Shown here: in pieces, positions 43,951 to 53,071 of the stretch | Layout: the number at the start of each line of letters is the position of its first letter | How positions within the stretch are numbered: the first letter of the stretch is position 1 | Source of the DNA: Lachnospiraceae bacterium | Lineage (GTDB): Bacteria > Bacillota > Clostridia > Lachnospirales > Lachnospiraceae | DNA length: 57,428 bases | Direction: 5' to 3' | Assembly: GCA_017455525.1 (NCBI GenBank) | Contig: JAFTAP010000058.1 | Coordinates: 1 to 57,428 of the forward strand | Program-made: the position numbers and the translations under genes | The notes under the pieces: model-generated | What the model was told of the DNA's origin: nothing | The model's input: only the letters and a program-made list of their open reading frames with translations | Database searches by the model: none

Positions 43951-45864
43951 ATGAAATGGAATTTTGATTTTGAAATAGCGGCGCTGGCGTTTGAGTCTGT
44001 CCTGCTTATCTTTTATTTTGCAAAGAGGCATCTGCCGACCAAGAAGAACAGATACTTCATTCTTGCGATGACCTCGGGGTGCATCTCTACGCTTATGGAT
44101 ATGGTATCCGCATTTGCGGATGTCTACTGGCGCATGATCCCTATGGAGCTGCTCCATACCGTGAATATCTTTTATTTTGTATGTATCGCTACTAATGTGC
44201 TCCTCCTTTTCGTATATATCCTTTCCGTGACGGATCAGACAGATGTCATTAAGACGCCGCTTTTTGTTATATACTGCGTGCCTTATCTGCTGATGATAGT
44301 GATGGCGATAGCGACGCCCTTTACGGGGGCGCTTTATTACTTTGACAGCGCAGAAGGTTATATGCACGGGGCGACTTACCTTACTAATTATATCCTCAAT
44401 TCATTTTATCTCGTGCTGGGGGTGGTATATGTGATAGTATACCGCAAGAGGATAATCAGGATGCATCTGTATAGCATAGTGTCAATGTTCGTGGCACTTT
44501 GCGTGGGGGCGGTATTGCAGAGCCTTTTCTTCCCGTGGGTGCTGCTGACGAATGCGTTTTCATGCTTCGCAATGTGCATAGTTTACCTTTCATTGCAGAA
44601 TCCCGACCTTTATATAGATAAGGAGACAGGGCTTTTCAACAGGGACGGGTATCTTGAATACTTAAAGGAGCTTATGAGCGGCGGGACGGAGTTTTCATTT
44701 CTTGTGATATACCTCGATAATTACAGGTCGGTAAAGACCGTATTCGGAGAGGACAAGGCGTATAGGGGCTTACAGGAAGCGATAGGCTACGTGAGGAAGA
44801 ATTATTCCGACGACCATATTTTCAGATACAGCGACGATACATATATAGTGCTTACGCCCGCAAAGCTTGACGTGGAGCTTGCCATGGAACAGGGTAGGAA
44901 GAGGCTTGATTCGGGCTTCGTCATAGATGGCGAGCGCATACATTTCTCGGTAGTATTCGTCGTTATTCCTTATGACATGCTAAACGGCGATATTAAGCGC
45001 ACGCAGAGCATCCTTGACTACACGTTGAAGAATGTTGCGTCAGGGGCAAAGGGAAATATAATAGTTGATGATGAGCTTATAGTCAGCAGCAAGAGGAAGA
45101 ATGATATAGAGATAGCTCTTGAGAAGTCGATCGAGAAGAAGAGCGTGCAGATTTATTTCATGCCCATCTTCTCACCCATAACCGAGAAGATGGAGCGGGC
45201 GGAGGTGCTTGCGCGTATCTTTGACAGACAGGTGGGATTCATACCGCCGAGGGAGTTCATTGCTGAGGCGGAGCGGAACGGAAGCATCATAGCGCTCGGA
45301 CGGCATATATTCGAGAAGACCTGTGAGTTCATCAAGGATCAGGAGCCTGAGCTTTACGGCGTGGGAAGGATAAGCGTGAATCTGTCCGCAATGCAGCTTA
45401 TGCAGGAGGGTATGGCGGAGGAGTTCTTAAGCATAGCGAGTAAGAACGGCGTTTCGCTTGAGCGGATAAGCTTCGACATAGCGGAGGTAATAGATACCGA
45501 CCGTGACGGTATAGCGGAGGCGAATATGAAGCTTCTTTCGGAAGCGGGAGCGGAGTTCGCCTTAAATGGCTACGGAAGCGGCTATTCAAGTCTTGAGAAT
45601 ATAATGAAGCTTCCGATAAGCATGGTAAAGATTGACAGGGCATTAGTCATCTCTTATTTCGAGAAGGATTCCATGCTGCTTCCGGATGTCATAGAGATGT
45701 TCAGGAATCAGAAGCTGAAGATAGTTTTAGTCGGCGTCGAGACGAAGGACATGGCGAGAAGGCTTTCCGTGATGGGATGTGATTTCTTACAGGGATATTT
45801 CTACTCAAGGACGCTTCCGGCAAGGGATTTCGTGGCTTTGATGAAGAAAGCCGGAAACAGGTAG
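43951..45864 (+). CDS. 7TM protein with degenerate GGDEF and EAL domains
   Basis: A 637-aa protein: seven N-terminal membrane helices (to about residue 215, resembling the 7TM sensor region of some histidine kinases), a GGDEF fold whose signature is SDDTY (about residues 290-294), then an EAL fold. EAL is partly kept: EVLARI for EALxR, SVNLSA and VKIDRAL present, QGYFYSRTLP present, but DDFG is NGYG and EGVE is VGVE. Both enzymes therefore look inactive; it may act as a membrane c-di-GMP or nucleotide-responsive receptor. A perfect palindrome ACGTTAACGT (43923-43932) lies just upstream. Confidence 0.87.
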   Translation: MKWNFDFEIAALAFESVLLIFYFAKRHLPTKKNRYFILAMTSGCISTLMDMVSAFADVYWRMIPMELLHTVNIFYFVCIATNVLLLFVYILSVTDQTDVIKTPLFVIYCVPYLLMIVMAIATPFTGALYYFDSAEGYMHGATYLTNYILNSFYLVLGVVYVIVYRKRIIRMHLYSIVSMFVALCVGAVLQSLFFPWVLLTNAFSCFAMCIVYLSLQNPDLYIDKETGLFNRDGYLEYLKELMSGGTEFSFLVIYLDNYRSVKTVFGEDKAYRGLQEAIGYVRKNYSDDHIFRYSDDTYIVLTPAKLDVELAMEQGRKRLDSGFVIDGERIHFSVVFVVIPYDMLNGDIKRTQSILDYTLKNVASGAKGNIIVDDELIVSSKRKNDIEIALEKSIEKKSVQIYFMPIFSPITEKMERAEVLARIFDRQVGFIPPREFIAEAERNGSIIALGRHIFEKTCEFIKDQEPELYGVGRISVNLSAMQLMQEGMAEEFLSIASKNGVSLERISFDIAEVIDTDRDGIAEANMKLLSEAGAEFALNGYGSGYSSLENIMKLPISMVKIDRALVISYFEKDSMLLPDVIEMFRNQKLKIVLVGVETKDMARRLSVMGCDFLQGYFYSRTLPARDFVALMKKAGNR

Positions 45865-45887
45865 GGGGCAGATCTAAAATTATAGTG

Positions 45888-45916
45888 TTGACAAAATATA
45901 AGTTGTCGTGTATTTT
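45888..45916 (+). promoter_or_regulatory. infC operon promoter
   Basis: TTGACA (45888-45893), 17-bp spacer, TATTTT (45911-45916), upstream of the infC leader. Confidence 0.65.
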
Positions 45917-45922
45917 ATAGAA

Positions 45923-46047
45923 GTTATCAAGCAGAGCGTGGCTCTCACCCTGAGGCGGTTTTATTTATTCATGCCGTCAGGCGTTCATCTTTTATGGACT
46001 TAGTGGAGGACTGTGCTTTGCACGGTCTTCTTTGTGTTATAGGGAGG
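45923..46047 (+). ncRNA. infC-rpmI-rplT leader (L20-leader-like)
   Basis: A structured 5' leader of about 130 nt. A first hairpin pairs CTGAGGCGG with the later GCCGTCAG; a second hairpin has arms at 46006-46016 and 46020-46030 (two G-U pairs) followed by a T-rich stretch, an attenuator-type terminator just before the infC SD. In Firmicutes, ribosomal protein L20 represses this operon through such a leader. Covariation support cannot be tested here. Confidence 0.65.
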
Positions 46048-46055
46048 TAAAGGCG

Positions 46056-46565
46056 ATTAGCAACGATTATTTCATCAATGATCAGATACGCGACAGGGAG
46101 GTGCGTGTCATAGGGGCTGACGGAGCGCAGCTCGGAGTAATGTCAATAGCGGATGCAATGAAAGAGGCGGAGAAGGCGGAGCTTGACCTTGTGAAGATTG
46201 CCCCGAATGCGAACCCGCCGGTCTGCAAGATCGTTGATTACGGTAAGTTCAAGTATGAGCAGATACGTAAGGAAAAGGATGCGAGGAAGAAGCAGAAGAT
46301 CGTAGAGATAAAGGAGATCAGGATGTCTCCGAATATAGACAAGAACGATCTCAACACGAAGATGAGCGCAGCCAGAAAGTTTCTTGCTAAAGGAAACCGC
46401 GTGAAGGTGACCTTGAGGTTCAGGGGCAGGGAGATGGCTCATATGCATGACAGCAAGTATATACTGGATGATTTCGCCGAAGCTTTAAGTGACGTGGCGG
46501 TCGTGGATAAGCCTGCGAAGGTCGAGGGCAGGACCATGACGATCACTCTTGCGGAGAAGAAGTGA
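46056..46565 (+). CDS. infC: Translation initiation factor IF-3
   Basis: IF-3 (169 aa): N-terminal domain [20 protein letters not shown], linker, and C-terminal domain [17 protein letters not shown] ... TLRFRGREM. The start is the rare ATT codon at 46056: AGGGAGG lies at 46041-46047, eight bases upstream, and no ATG or GTG is suitably placed. AUU starts are known for infC and allow autoregulation because IF-3 rejects them. An in-frame TTG at 46032 would put the SD inside the gene. Confidence 0.95.
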   Translation: MSNDYFINDQIRDREVRVIGADGAQLGVMSIADAMKEAEKAELDLVKIAPNANPPVCKIVDYGKFKYEQIRKEKDARKKQKIVEIKEIRMSPNIDKNDLNTKMSAARKFLAKGNRVKVTLRFRGREMAHMHDSKYILDDFAEALSDVAVVDKPAKVEGRTMTITLAEKK

Positions 46566-46603
46566 CAGGCGATAATAGTTATATAATCAAGGAGGAAATG
46601 GAA

Positions 46604-46801
46604 ATGCCAAAGATGAAGACAAATAGGTCGGCAGCTAAACGCTTCAAGCTGACCGGGAGCGGAAAGCTTAAGAGGAATAAGGCGTACAAGCGTCACATTC
46701 TCACGAAGAAGTCTCCGAAGACTATCAGGAACCTTAGGAAATCAGCAATCGTTGATGCTTCTAACGAGAAGAACATGAAGAAGATTTTACCTTATATCTA
46801 A
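46604..46801 (+). CDS. rpmI: Ribosomal protein bL35
   Basis: bL35 (65 aa), very basic, beginning [18 protein letters not shown] and ending [12 protein letters not shown] 46604 preceded by AAGGAGG. Second gene of infC-rpmI-rplT. Confidence 0.97.
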   Translation: MPKMKTNRSAAKRFKLTGSGKLKRNKAYKRHILTKKSPKTIRNLRKSAIVDASNEKNMKKILPYI

Positions 46802-46895
46802 AGGTAATATTGAGCAGAATATGAAAACAATGAAGCGTCATAAGAAATATGCTGCAAGCAATACCACTTATGACAAAAGATAGGAGGACGGAGAA

Positions 46896-47249
46896 ATGGC
46901 TAGGGTTAAAGGCGGAATGAAGGCGAGGAGAAGGCACAACAGGGTGCTGAAGCTCGCAAAAGGATACAGAGGAGCAAGGTCGAAGCAGTACAGGGTTGCG
47001 AAGCAGTCCGTGATGCGCGCTCTTGCATCATCATTTGCGGGAAGAAAGCAGAGAAAGAGGGATTTCAGAAAGCTCTGGATAGCGAGAATAAATGCAGCTG
47101 CAAGACTTAATGGCATGAATTACAGCAATTTCATGCACGGATTGAAGCTTGCAGAGGTAGACATCAACCGTAAGATGCTCTCTGATATAGCAGTAAACGA
47201 TGCCGAGGGCTTCAAGGATTTAGTGGAGCTTGCAAAGTCAAAGCTGTAA
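46896..47249 (+). CDS. rplT: Ribosomal protein bL20
   Basis: bL20 (117 aa), needed for 50S assembly; its free form represses the operon. Typical [20 protein letters not shown] and [22 protein letters not shown]. Confidence 0.98.
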   Translation: MARVKGGMKARRRHNRVLKLAKGYRGARSKQYRVAKQSVMRALASSFAGRKQRKRDFRKLWIARINAAARLNGMNYSNFMHGLKLAEVDINRKMLSDIAVNDAEGFKDLVELAKSKL

Positions 47250-47270
47250 TTGTATAATTTCAAATCGAAG

Positions 47271-47319
47271 CCGCATCAAGTCTGTGAAGGGCTTGAAGAA
47301 GCAATGAGGCTTGATGCGG
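47271..47319. terminator. Inverted repeat after rplT
   Basis: Arms CCGCATCAAG (47271-47280) and CTTGATGCGG (47310-47319), 29-bp loop, no U-run; may stabilise or end the rplT mRNA ahead of the tRNA. Confidence 0.4.
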
Positions 47320-47338
47320 ATTGATATTTCCATGATAT

Positions 47339-47422
47339 GCAGGAGTGGCGGAATTGGCAGACGCGCAGGCTTCAGGTGCCTGTGACCGCAAGGCCGTGTG
47401 GGTTCAAGTCCCATCTCCTGCA
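47339..47422 (+). tRNA. tRNA-Leu (CAG)
   Basis: Acceptor arms GCAGGAG/CTCCTGC, D-arm with GGCGGAATTGGCAGAC, anticodon stem CAGGC/GCCTG around loop TTCAGGT (anticodon CAG), long class II variable arm, and T-loop GGTTCAAGTCC. 84 nt with discriminator A; CCA is not encoded. A run of T follows immediately and should terminate it. Confidence 0.97.
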
Positions 47423-47454
47423 TTTTTTTTGTTTTTCAATATAGACAAAATAGT

Positions 47455-47481
47455 GGAAGCGGCCTTGGGTGGACCGCTTCC
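47455..47481. terminator. Hairpin downstream of tRNA-Leu
   Basis: Arms GGAAGCGG (47455-47462) and CCGCTTCC (47474-47481); no clear U-run. Possibly a backup terminator. Confidence 0.35.
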
Positions 47482-47665
47482 TGGAGAGTTAATTGGGGGA
47501 GAAAATAGTTTTTAGGTGTTCTTTCTTCCTTCAAACTATAAGAGTATTATATATAGGAAATGTGTTCAAATCGTGTTCAACTTATGGAGAGAGAGTGAAT
47601 AAGATATATATTTTCGTTTTCTTTTGAATTGCAATGAAGGCATTGATGGATTATGTGATAGCGAT

Positions 47666-48118
47666 ATGAAAGAGGGAATAAGGAAAGTACTAAGGATCAT
47701 AGCGGATATAGCGAAGTATGTACTGATTGGCGGGATATGCGGAGTGGCGTTGAATCTGCTTATCATGCATAGTCCTATACCAAGGATGTTTCCTGTTTAT
47801 ACAGAAAGTTTTGTGGGAAAGCTGTATTCGATTGACATAATATCGGGTTTTTTTCTGTACTGCCTTGTGGCTCCGGTATTGGAAGAGCTTATATTCCGCA
47901 TAGGGATATATGGATTTTTGTATAAGAGGCTGGGCTTTGCCGTCTCTGCGATAATGTCTTCGGGGTTATTCGCCGTCTACCACATGAATATGGTACAGGG
48001 GATTTACGCTTTTATCATGGGAATGCTTTTCTGCACACTCTACCACAGAGATCACAGGATACCCGTACCTATATTGCTTCACGCCGGAGCTAATCTCGCC
48101 GTATGGCTGCTGTGCTGA
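47666..48118 (+). CDS. CPBP family intramembrane metalloprotease
   Basis: About 150 aa, four to five membrane helices, with the CPBP/Abi motifs EELIFRIG (motif 1, EExxxR), FAVYHMN (motif 2, FxxxH) and HAGAN (motif 3). Glu-Glu and the His residues are the metal ligands of this Rce1-like family. Smaller than many members, close to the minimal core. Start uncertain: ATG 47666 or an in-frame TTG at 47624; neither has a strong SD. Substrate unknown; the family includes bacteriocin-immunity and CAAX-type proteases. Confidence 0.82.
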   Translation: MKEGIRKVLRIIADIAKYVLIGGICGVALNLLIMHSPIPRMFPVYTESFVGKLYSIDIISGFFLYCLVAPVLEELIFRIGIYGFLYKRLGFAVSAIMSSGLFAVYHMNMVQGIYAFIMGMLFCTLYHRDHRIPVPILLHAGANLAVWLLC

Positions 48119-48140
48119 TACAAAATAATAAACTCTATTC

Positions 48141-48169
48141 TGTACTTAGCAGCAATTTATGTGTATACT
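48141..48169 (+). promoter_or_regulatory. Promoter of the zinc-ribbon DUF4234 gene
   Basis: Extended -10 TGTGTATACT (TATACT 48164-48169) with a weak -35 TGTACT (48141-48146), 17-bp spacer. Confidence 0.5.
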
Positions 48170-48239
48170 AGAGGATATTGAATTCTTTTGAGACTTCAGT
48201 ATCCTTGTGTGACAGTTTTTATTTTAAGGAGGAAGAAAA

Positions 48240-48866
48240 ATGTTTTGTCCTAATTGCGGCTCTAATATTGCAGACGACACGAAGTTCTGCCCGAACTGCG
48301 GAGCTAACGTAGCTTCCGGTGCTAATGGTAATACGGGAAGCTATCAGAATGACTACAATGCGGGCAGTACAAATCAGCAGAATTACCAGCAGACGGACTA
48401 CAACCAGCAGAACTATCAGCAGTCAAACTATAGCCAAGGCTATGATAATCAGGGCTATCAGCAGCAGGGCTATGGCGGACAGGTATATCAGCAGACAGAT
48501 TACGGTTATGCGCCGATAGGCGGGGGCACGAACAGGAATATTGCCCTTTGCATAATCTTCTCAATTATCACCTGCGGCATCTATGGCATTTACTGGATGT
48601 ATGTGCTGAATGAAGAGATAAACAGCTTATCAGGCGAGCAGAACGGCACCTCGGGAGGACTTGTGATTTTGTTCTCAATAATAACCTGCGGCATCTATTC
48701 ATGGTACTGGCTCTACAGGATGGGTGAGAGGACGGATATAATCAAGCAGAATATGGGAAATCCGCCTTCGTCCTCGGCTATACTTTATCTGATACTCGGT
48801 ATCTTCGGGCTTGGGATCGTGGACTACGCACTGATGCAGGATACGATAAATAATGCGGTAGGATAA
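48240..48866 (+). CDS. Zinc-ribbon DUF4234 membrane protein
   Basis: A 208-aa protein: an N-terminal double-CxxC zinc ribbon (CPNCGSN ... CPNCGAN), a Gln/Tyr/Asn-rich low-complexity linker of about 60 residues (repeating QQ-N-YQQ-type units), and a C-terminal DUF4234 domain with three hydrophobic helices in which IIFSIITCGIYGIYW is repeated as LFSIITCGIYSWYW. Function unknown; this architecture is common in Clostridia. Strong AAGGAGG. Confidence 0.85.
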   Translation: MFCPNCGSNIADDTKFCPNCGANVASGANGNTGSYQNDYNAGSTNQQNYQQTDYNQQNYQQSNYSQGYDNQGYQQQGYGGQVYQQTDYGYAPIGGGTNRNIALCIIFSIITCGIYGIYWMYVLNEEINSLSGEQNGTSGGLVILFSIITCGIYSWYWLYRMGERTDIIKQNMGNPPSSSAILYLILGIFGLGIVDYALMQDTINNAVG

Positions 48867-48894
48867 ACACTCTGTCTACTGACCTTTATCGTCC

Positions 48895-49281
48895 ATGACC
48901 GATAAATTCAGGAAAAATATTTTAGGCTTTATCATAACCGGTGCGGCGCTTTTGGGCTATCTCCTTTTAAGACGCCTCACCGGCTTTTATATTCCATGCC
49001 CGTTCCGTTTGATCACGGGATTAAAGTGTCCGGGCTGCGGCGTGACTAAAATGATAGAAGCTCTTCTTATGCTTGATTTTACGCAGGCATACGAAGCCAA
49101 TCCCTTTCTGTTTGTCACCTTGCCGTTTCTTATATTCGAGATAATTTATGAATTTTTCTTACCACACAAAAACCTTGCCTTTAAGCGAATAAATACAGTA
49201 TTACTTTGTGCCTACTGTGCAGCTTTGATTATATTCGGCATAGCAAGAAACACAGAGCTAATAAAGGCAAGATTTATGTGA
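48895..49281 (+). CDS. DUF2752 membrane protein
   Basis: A 128-aa membrane protein with the DUF2752 signature CPFRLITGLKCPGCGVTKM (about residues 35-53) and three hydrophobic segments. Function unknown. Follows the DUF4234 gene by 28 bp, probably the same transcript; DUF2752 and DUF4234 proteins often sit together. Confidence 0.85.
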   Translation: MTDKFRKNILGFIITGAALLGYLLLRRLTGFYIPCPFRLITGLKCPGCGVTKMIEALLMLDFTQAYEANPFLFVTLPFLIFEIIYEFFLPHKNLAFKRINTVLLCAYCAALIIFGIARNTELIKARFM

Positions 49282-49376
49282 TAATGCAATTATAGAAAGC
49301 ATACGACAAAGTAAGCAGATTCCTGAATGCAAAATTGAAATCGCATTCAGAAATCTTACATTTCAAGCTATGCGGT

Positions 49377-49913
49377 TTATTGGTTATTAGCCATCTGTTT
49401 TACCTTCTGCAAGGCTTTATTAACCGGTGGCAGCGAGATGATGACAAGAGTTATCACCATTTCAAGCCCTATGTAAGCTATATTGTAGACTGCGGAATAA
49501 ACGACCGGCGCCCAGCCGTCAGGGGCGTACTCTCCGAAGAAAAGCCAGCCTGAAAGGAATGAAAACAGCCATCTGCCAAGGCAGCCAACCGCATACCCTG
49601 TCTGAAGCCCGAATTTCTTCTCCGCAAAGAAACCCGAAAGCCCAAGCGCTCCGAAGGCCAGCGGATAATCGACTATAACCTGTAAAGGATAGACTATATA
49701 AGGTCCCGTAACGAACTGCAGTATGCCGTAAGCTACAGCCGATATAAGCCCTGTCTTCCAGCCGTAGAAGTATCCCGGCAGACAGGCAAAGAGCATGGAG
49801 CATAACGTTACCGATCCGCCCATAGGCAGATGGATCAGCTTCACCATATTAGTAACGGTGGCGAGTGCTATACAGATAGCAGAAAAAGTAAGCATTTTGA
49901 CATTCTTAGACAT
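49377..49913 (-). CDS. thiT: Thiamine ECF transporter S component ThiT
   Basis: ThiT (178 aa), six-helix membrane substrate-binding subunit of an energy-coupling-factor importer, giving thiamine specificity. Recognisable by LIHLPMGGSVTLCSMLFACL and GPYIVYPLQVIVDYPLAFGALG, which include the thiamine-site residues of the family. A TPP riboswitch immediately upstream, overlapping the SD, confirms the role. The shared EcfAA'T module is not in the window. Confidence 0.95.
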   Translation of the reverse strand: MSKNVKMLTFSAICIALATVTNMVKLIHLPMGGSVTLCSMLFACLPGYFYGWKTGLISAVAYGILQFVTGPYIVYPLQVIVDYPLAFGALGLSGFFAEKKFGLQTGYAVGCLGRWLFSFLSGWLFFGEYAPDGWAPVVYSAVYNIAYIGLEMVITLVIISLPPVNKALQKVKQMANNQ

Positions 49914-49916
49914 AAT

Positions 49917-50007
49917 GACCTCCCTACGCCGGCATTATCCGGTTCAAGTAATAAGGGTCCCCGATTTGCTCGGGCTCTCAGCTATAATCAGCTCCCCCGG
50001 TATTTGA
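49917..50007 (-). promoter_or_regulatory. TPP (THI-box) riboswitch
   Basis: On the minus strand the conserved blocks appear in order: GGGGGAGC, GCTGAGAG, ATCGGGGACCCTT, and CCGGATAATGCCGGCGTAGGGA. The last block merges into GGAGG, the thiT ribosome binding site, seven bases before the ATG. Binding of thiamine pyrophosphate would therefore hide the SD (translational OFF switch). Confidence 0.95.
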
Positions 50008-50018
50008 TTGCACAGGAC

Positions 50019-50047
50019 AATATATTCCATACGCTTTAATTTGTCAA
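50019..50047 (-). promoter_or_regulatory. thiT promoter
   Basis: Minus strand TTGACA (50047-50042), 17-bp spacer, TATATT (50024-50019), directly upstream of the riboswitch. Confidence 0.8.
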
Positions 50048-50270
50048 ATGCTGAAAGAATACGAGAAGTGGTTGACATAAAATTAAGCCCGGGTCATTCT
50101 TTATTAAATCGAACTAAAATGTTAAAGAGTAAGTTAATTCTAAAGAGCAATAGGCATATGCTCTGTTTTGGCTACTGCCGGACGGACAGCCGCCTACTGT
50201 ATGGCGTACCGCAGCAAGTTCAAGGTCAGGTGGCAGGTATAAACGATTTATTCATATATTCCCGCAATAC

Positions 50271-50299
50271 TTGACGAACGCTTTACATAATTCTATAAT
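50271..50299 (+). promoter_or_regulatory. valS promoter
   Basis: TTGACG (50271-50276), 17-bp spacer, TATAAT (50294-50299). The expected start near 50306 leaves a leader of about 25 nt. The rest of the 50050-50270 gap shows only weak GC-rich inverted repeats near 50165-50215. Confidence 0.75.
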
Positions 50300-50330
50300 T
50301 TATAAGATTATGTTTTAATAGGAGAATTAT

Positions 50331-53006
50331 GTGATTATGAGCAAAGAACTCGCTAAAACCTACGATCCCAAGGGCATAGAGGATGCCCTTTATAAGAAGT
50401 GGGAAAAAAAGAAATATTTCCATGCTAAGCCTGACAGGTCGAAGAAGCCTTTCACTATAGTAATACCCCCGCCGAATATCACGGGGCAGCTTCACATGGG
50501 GCATGCCTTAGACAATACTATGCAGGACATACTGATCCGCTTCAAGCGGATGCAGGGCTATAATGCGCTCTGGCAGCCGGGAACCGACCATGCGAGCATA
50601 GCTACCGAGGTCAGGATAATAAATACGCTGAAGGAACAGGGCATAACCAAAGAGGACTTAGGGCGCGAGAAGTTCCTTGAGAAATGCTGGGACTGGAAGA
50701 AGGAATACGGCGGACGGATAGTCAGCCAGCTAAAGAAGCTCGGCTCTTCCTGTGACTGGGACAGGGAGCGCTTCACGATGGACGAGGGCTGCAACAGGGC
50801 GGTCAATGAAGTCTTTGTAAGGCTTTATGACAAGGGGCTTATCTATAAGGGACAGAAGATGATAAACTGGTGCCCTGTCTGCCTTACGACGATATCCGAT
50901 GCCGAGGTTGAATATGAAAATCAGAACAGCCACCTCTGGCACATCAAATATCAGATTATAGGAACCGATGACTACCTCACATTCGCTACGACAAGACCAG
51001 AGACTATGCTTGGCGATACGGCTGTCGCTGTGAATCCGAATGACGACAGATATAAAGACCTTGTCGGTAAGAAGGTTATGCTCCCGATAATGAACAGGGA
51101 GATGCCTGTAGTCGCTGACGACTACGTGGATATGGAGTTCGGGACCGGCGTCGTGAAGATAACTCCCGCACATGATCCTAACGATTTCGAGGTCGGAAAG
51201 AGGCATGATCTCGACATAATCAATATTATGAATGACGATGGCACGATAAATGAGAATGGCGGCAAGTACGCCGGAATGGATCGTTATGAGGCGAGGAAGG
51301 CTATCGTAAAAGAGCTTGACGAGATGGGGCTCCTCGTAAAGATAGAGGATTATTCTCATGATGTGGGAACGCATGACAGATGCCATACGACGGTAGAACC
51401 GTTAGTCAAGGAGCAGTGGTTCGTAAAGATGGACGAGCTTATACGCCCTGCCGTAAACGGCGTGAAGAACGGTGATATACGGCTCGTACCCGAGAATATG
51501 GAGAAGACTTACTTTAACTGGACGGATAATATAAGGGACTGGTGCATATCAAGGCAGCTTTGGTGGGGACACAGGATACCCGCCTATACCTGTGATAAAT
51601 GCGGAGAGCTTATAGTATCAAGGAATAAGCCCGATAAGTGCCCTAAGTGCGGGTGCAAAGCGGAGCATCTGATACAGGACCCCGATACGCTTGATACGTG
51701 GTTCTCGTCCGCACTCTGGCCCTTCTCGACGCTTGGCTGGCCTGACGAGACGGAGGAACTAAAATATTTTTATCCGACAGATGTCCTTGTCACAGGCTAT
51801 GACATCATATTCTTCTGGGTAATAAGGATGATATTCTCCGGCTATGAGCAGATGGGGAAGGAGCCCTTTAAGACGGTCTTATTCCACGGGCTTGTAAGAG
51901 ACGAAAAGGGACGCAAGATGTCAAAGTCCTTGGGCAACGGCATAGATCCCCTTGAGGTCATAGATAAGTACGGGGCAGATGCGCTCCGCTTCATGCTGAT
52001 CACCGGCAACTCTCCGGGAAATGACATGAGATTTTCTTACGAGAAGGTCGAGGCAGCGAGGAACTTTGCGAATAAGATATGGAACGCTTCGCGCTTCATT
52101 CTGTTAAACATGGACGGTAAGACCGTGACGAAGCCTGATATGAAGGATCTTGCGCCTGTGGACCGCTGGATACTCTCGAAGATGAACCGCATCGTAAACG
52201 AGGTCACGGAAAACATGGAGAAGTTCGAGCTGGGCGTCGCTGCGGCTAAAATCTATGATTTCATCTGGAGCGAGCTTTGCGACTGGTATATCGAGATGGT
52301 GAAGCCCCGGCTTTACAATACGGACGATAAGGAATCACAGAATGCGGCATTATACACGTTAAAGAAGGTGCTCATAACTTCGCTTAAGCTGCTGCATCCG
52401 TACATGCCCTTCGTCACGGAGGAGATTTACTGCACGATAAAGGAAGAGACGGATGACAATGACATGGACGAATCCATAATGATATCGGACTGGCCGGCAT
52501 ACGATAAGGAGTATGACTTTGCATCTGACGAGAAGAGCATAGAGATAATAAAGGAAGCTGTGAAGGGCGTAAGGAATGTCCGTTCCGGGATGAACGTACC
52601 GCCTAAGAAGGCGGCGGACGCTACGGTGGTATCAGATAATCAGGACGTGCTTGATTCCTTCAAGGCGGGAGAGCTTTATTTCAAGTCTTTGATAAATGCT
52701 CCGACTGTCACGTATCAGACCGATAAGGCGGGCATACCTGATGATGCGGTGTCGGTTGTCACGGGCGCAGCTACCGTTTATATTCCTCTCGCAGAGCTTA
52801 TAGATCTCTCCGAAGAGATAGCGAGGCTTGAGAAGGAGGAGAAGAGGCTTGAGGGCGAATTAAAGCGCTCTAACGCCATGCTTTCAAACGAGAAGTTCTT
52901 GTCAAAGGCTCCGGCGGAGAAGATAGCGGAGGAGAAGGAAAAGCTTGCGTCTTACGAAAAGATGATGTCCGAGGTCAGGGAAAGACTTGCGGGATTAAGA
53001 AAATAA
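50331..53006 (+). CDS. valS: Valyl-tRNA synthetase
   Basis: Class I aminoacyl-tRNA synthetase (891 aa). HIGH-type motif PPPNITGQLHMGHALDN, editing domain (TTRPETMLGDTAVAV), zinc site CDKCGELI ... CPKCGCKAE, KMSKS loop GRKMSKSLGN, and the C-terminal coiled-coil tRNA arm (LIDLSEEIARLEKEEKRLEG). GTG 50331 is six bases after AGGAG; ATG 50337 is a near alternative. Confidence 0.97.
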   Translation: MIMSKELAKTYDPKGIEDALYKKWEKKKYFHAKPDRSKKPFTIVIPPPNITGQLHMGHALDNTMQDILIRFKRMQGYNALWQPGTDHASIATEVRIINTLKEQGITKEDLGREKFLEKCWDWKKEYGGRIVSQLKKLGSSCDWDRERFTMDEGCNRAVNEVFVRLYDKGLIYKGQKMINWCPVCLTTISDAEVEYENQNSHLWHIKYQIIGTDDYLTFATTRPETMLGDTAVAVNPNDDRYKDLVGKKVMLPIMNREMPVVADDYVDMEFGTGVVKITPAHDPNDFEVGKRHDLDIINIMNDDGTINENGGKYAGMDRYEARKAIVKELDEMGLLVKIEDYSHDVGTHDRCHTTVEPLVKEQWFVKMDELIRPAVNGVKNGDIRLVPENMEKTYFNWTDNIRDWCISRQLWWGHRIPAYTCDKCGELIVSRNKPDKCPKCGCKAEHLIQDPDTLDTWFSSALWPFSTLGWPDETEELKYFYPTDVLVTGYDIIFFWVIRMIFSGYEQMGKEPFKTVLFHGLVRDEKGRKMSKSLGNGIDPLEVIDKYGADALRFMLITGNSPGNDMRFSYEKVEAARNFANKIWNASRFILLNMDGKTVTKPDMKDLAPVDRWILSKMNRIVNEVTENMEKFELGVAAAKIYDFIWSELCDWYIEMVKPRLYNTDDKESQNAALYTLKKVLITSLKLLHPYMPFVTEEIYCTIKEETDDNDMDESIMISDWPAYDKEYDFASDEKSIEIIKEAVKGVRNVRSGMNVPPKKAADATVVSDNQDVLDSFKAGELYFKSLINAPTVTYQTDKAGIPDDAVSVVTGAATVYIPLAELIDLSEEIARLEKEEKRLEGELKRSNAMLSNEKFLSKAPAEKIAEEKEKLASYEKMMSEVRERLAGLRK

Positions 53007-53071
53007 AAACCAGGCAAAGCTTTGCGGATATGAAACATCACGCAGGGCAGATTAGGAAATAAGGACAGACA

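Noticed and set aside
50040-50270. T-box or other riboswitch upstream of valS
   Set aside because: No AGGGTGG-type T-box sequence was found, and the best promoter lies downstream of the region.
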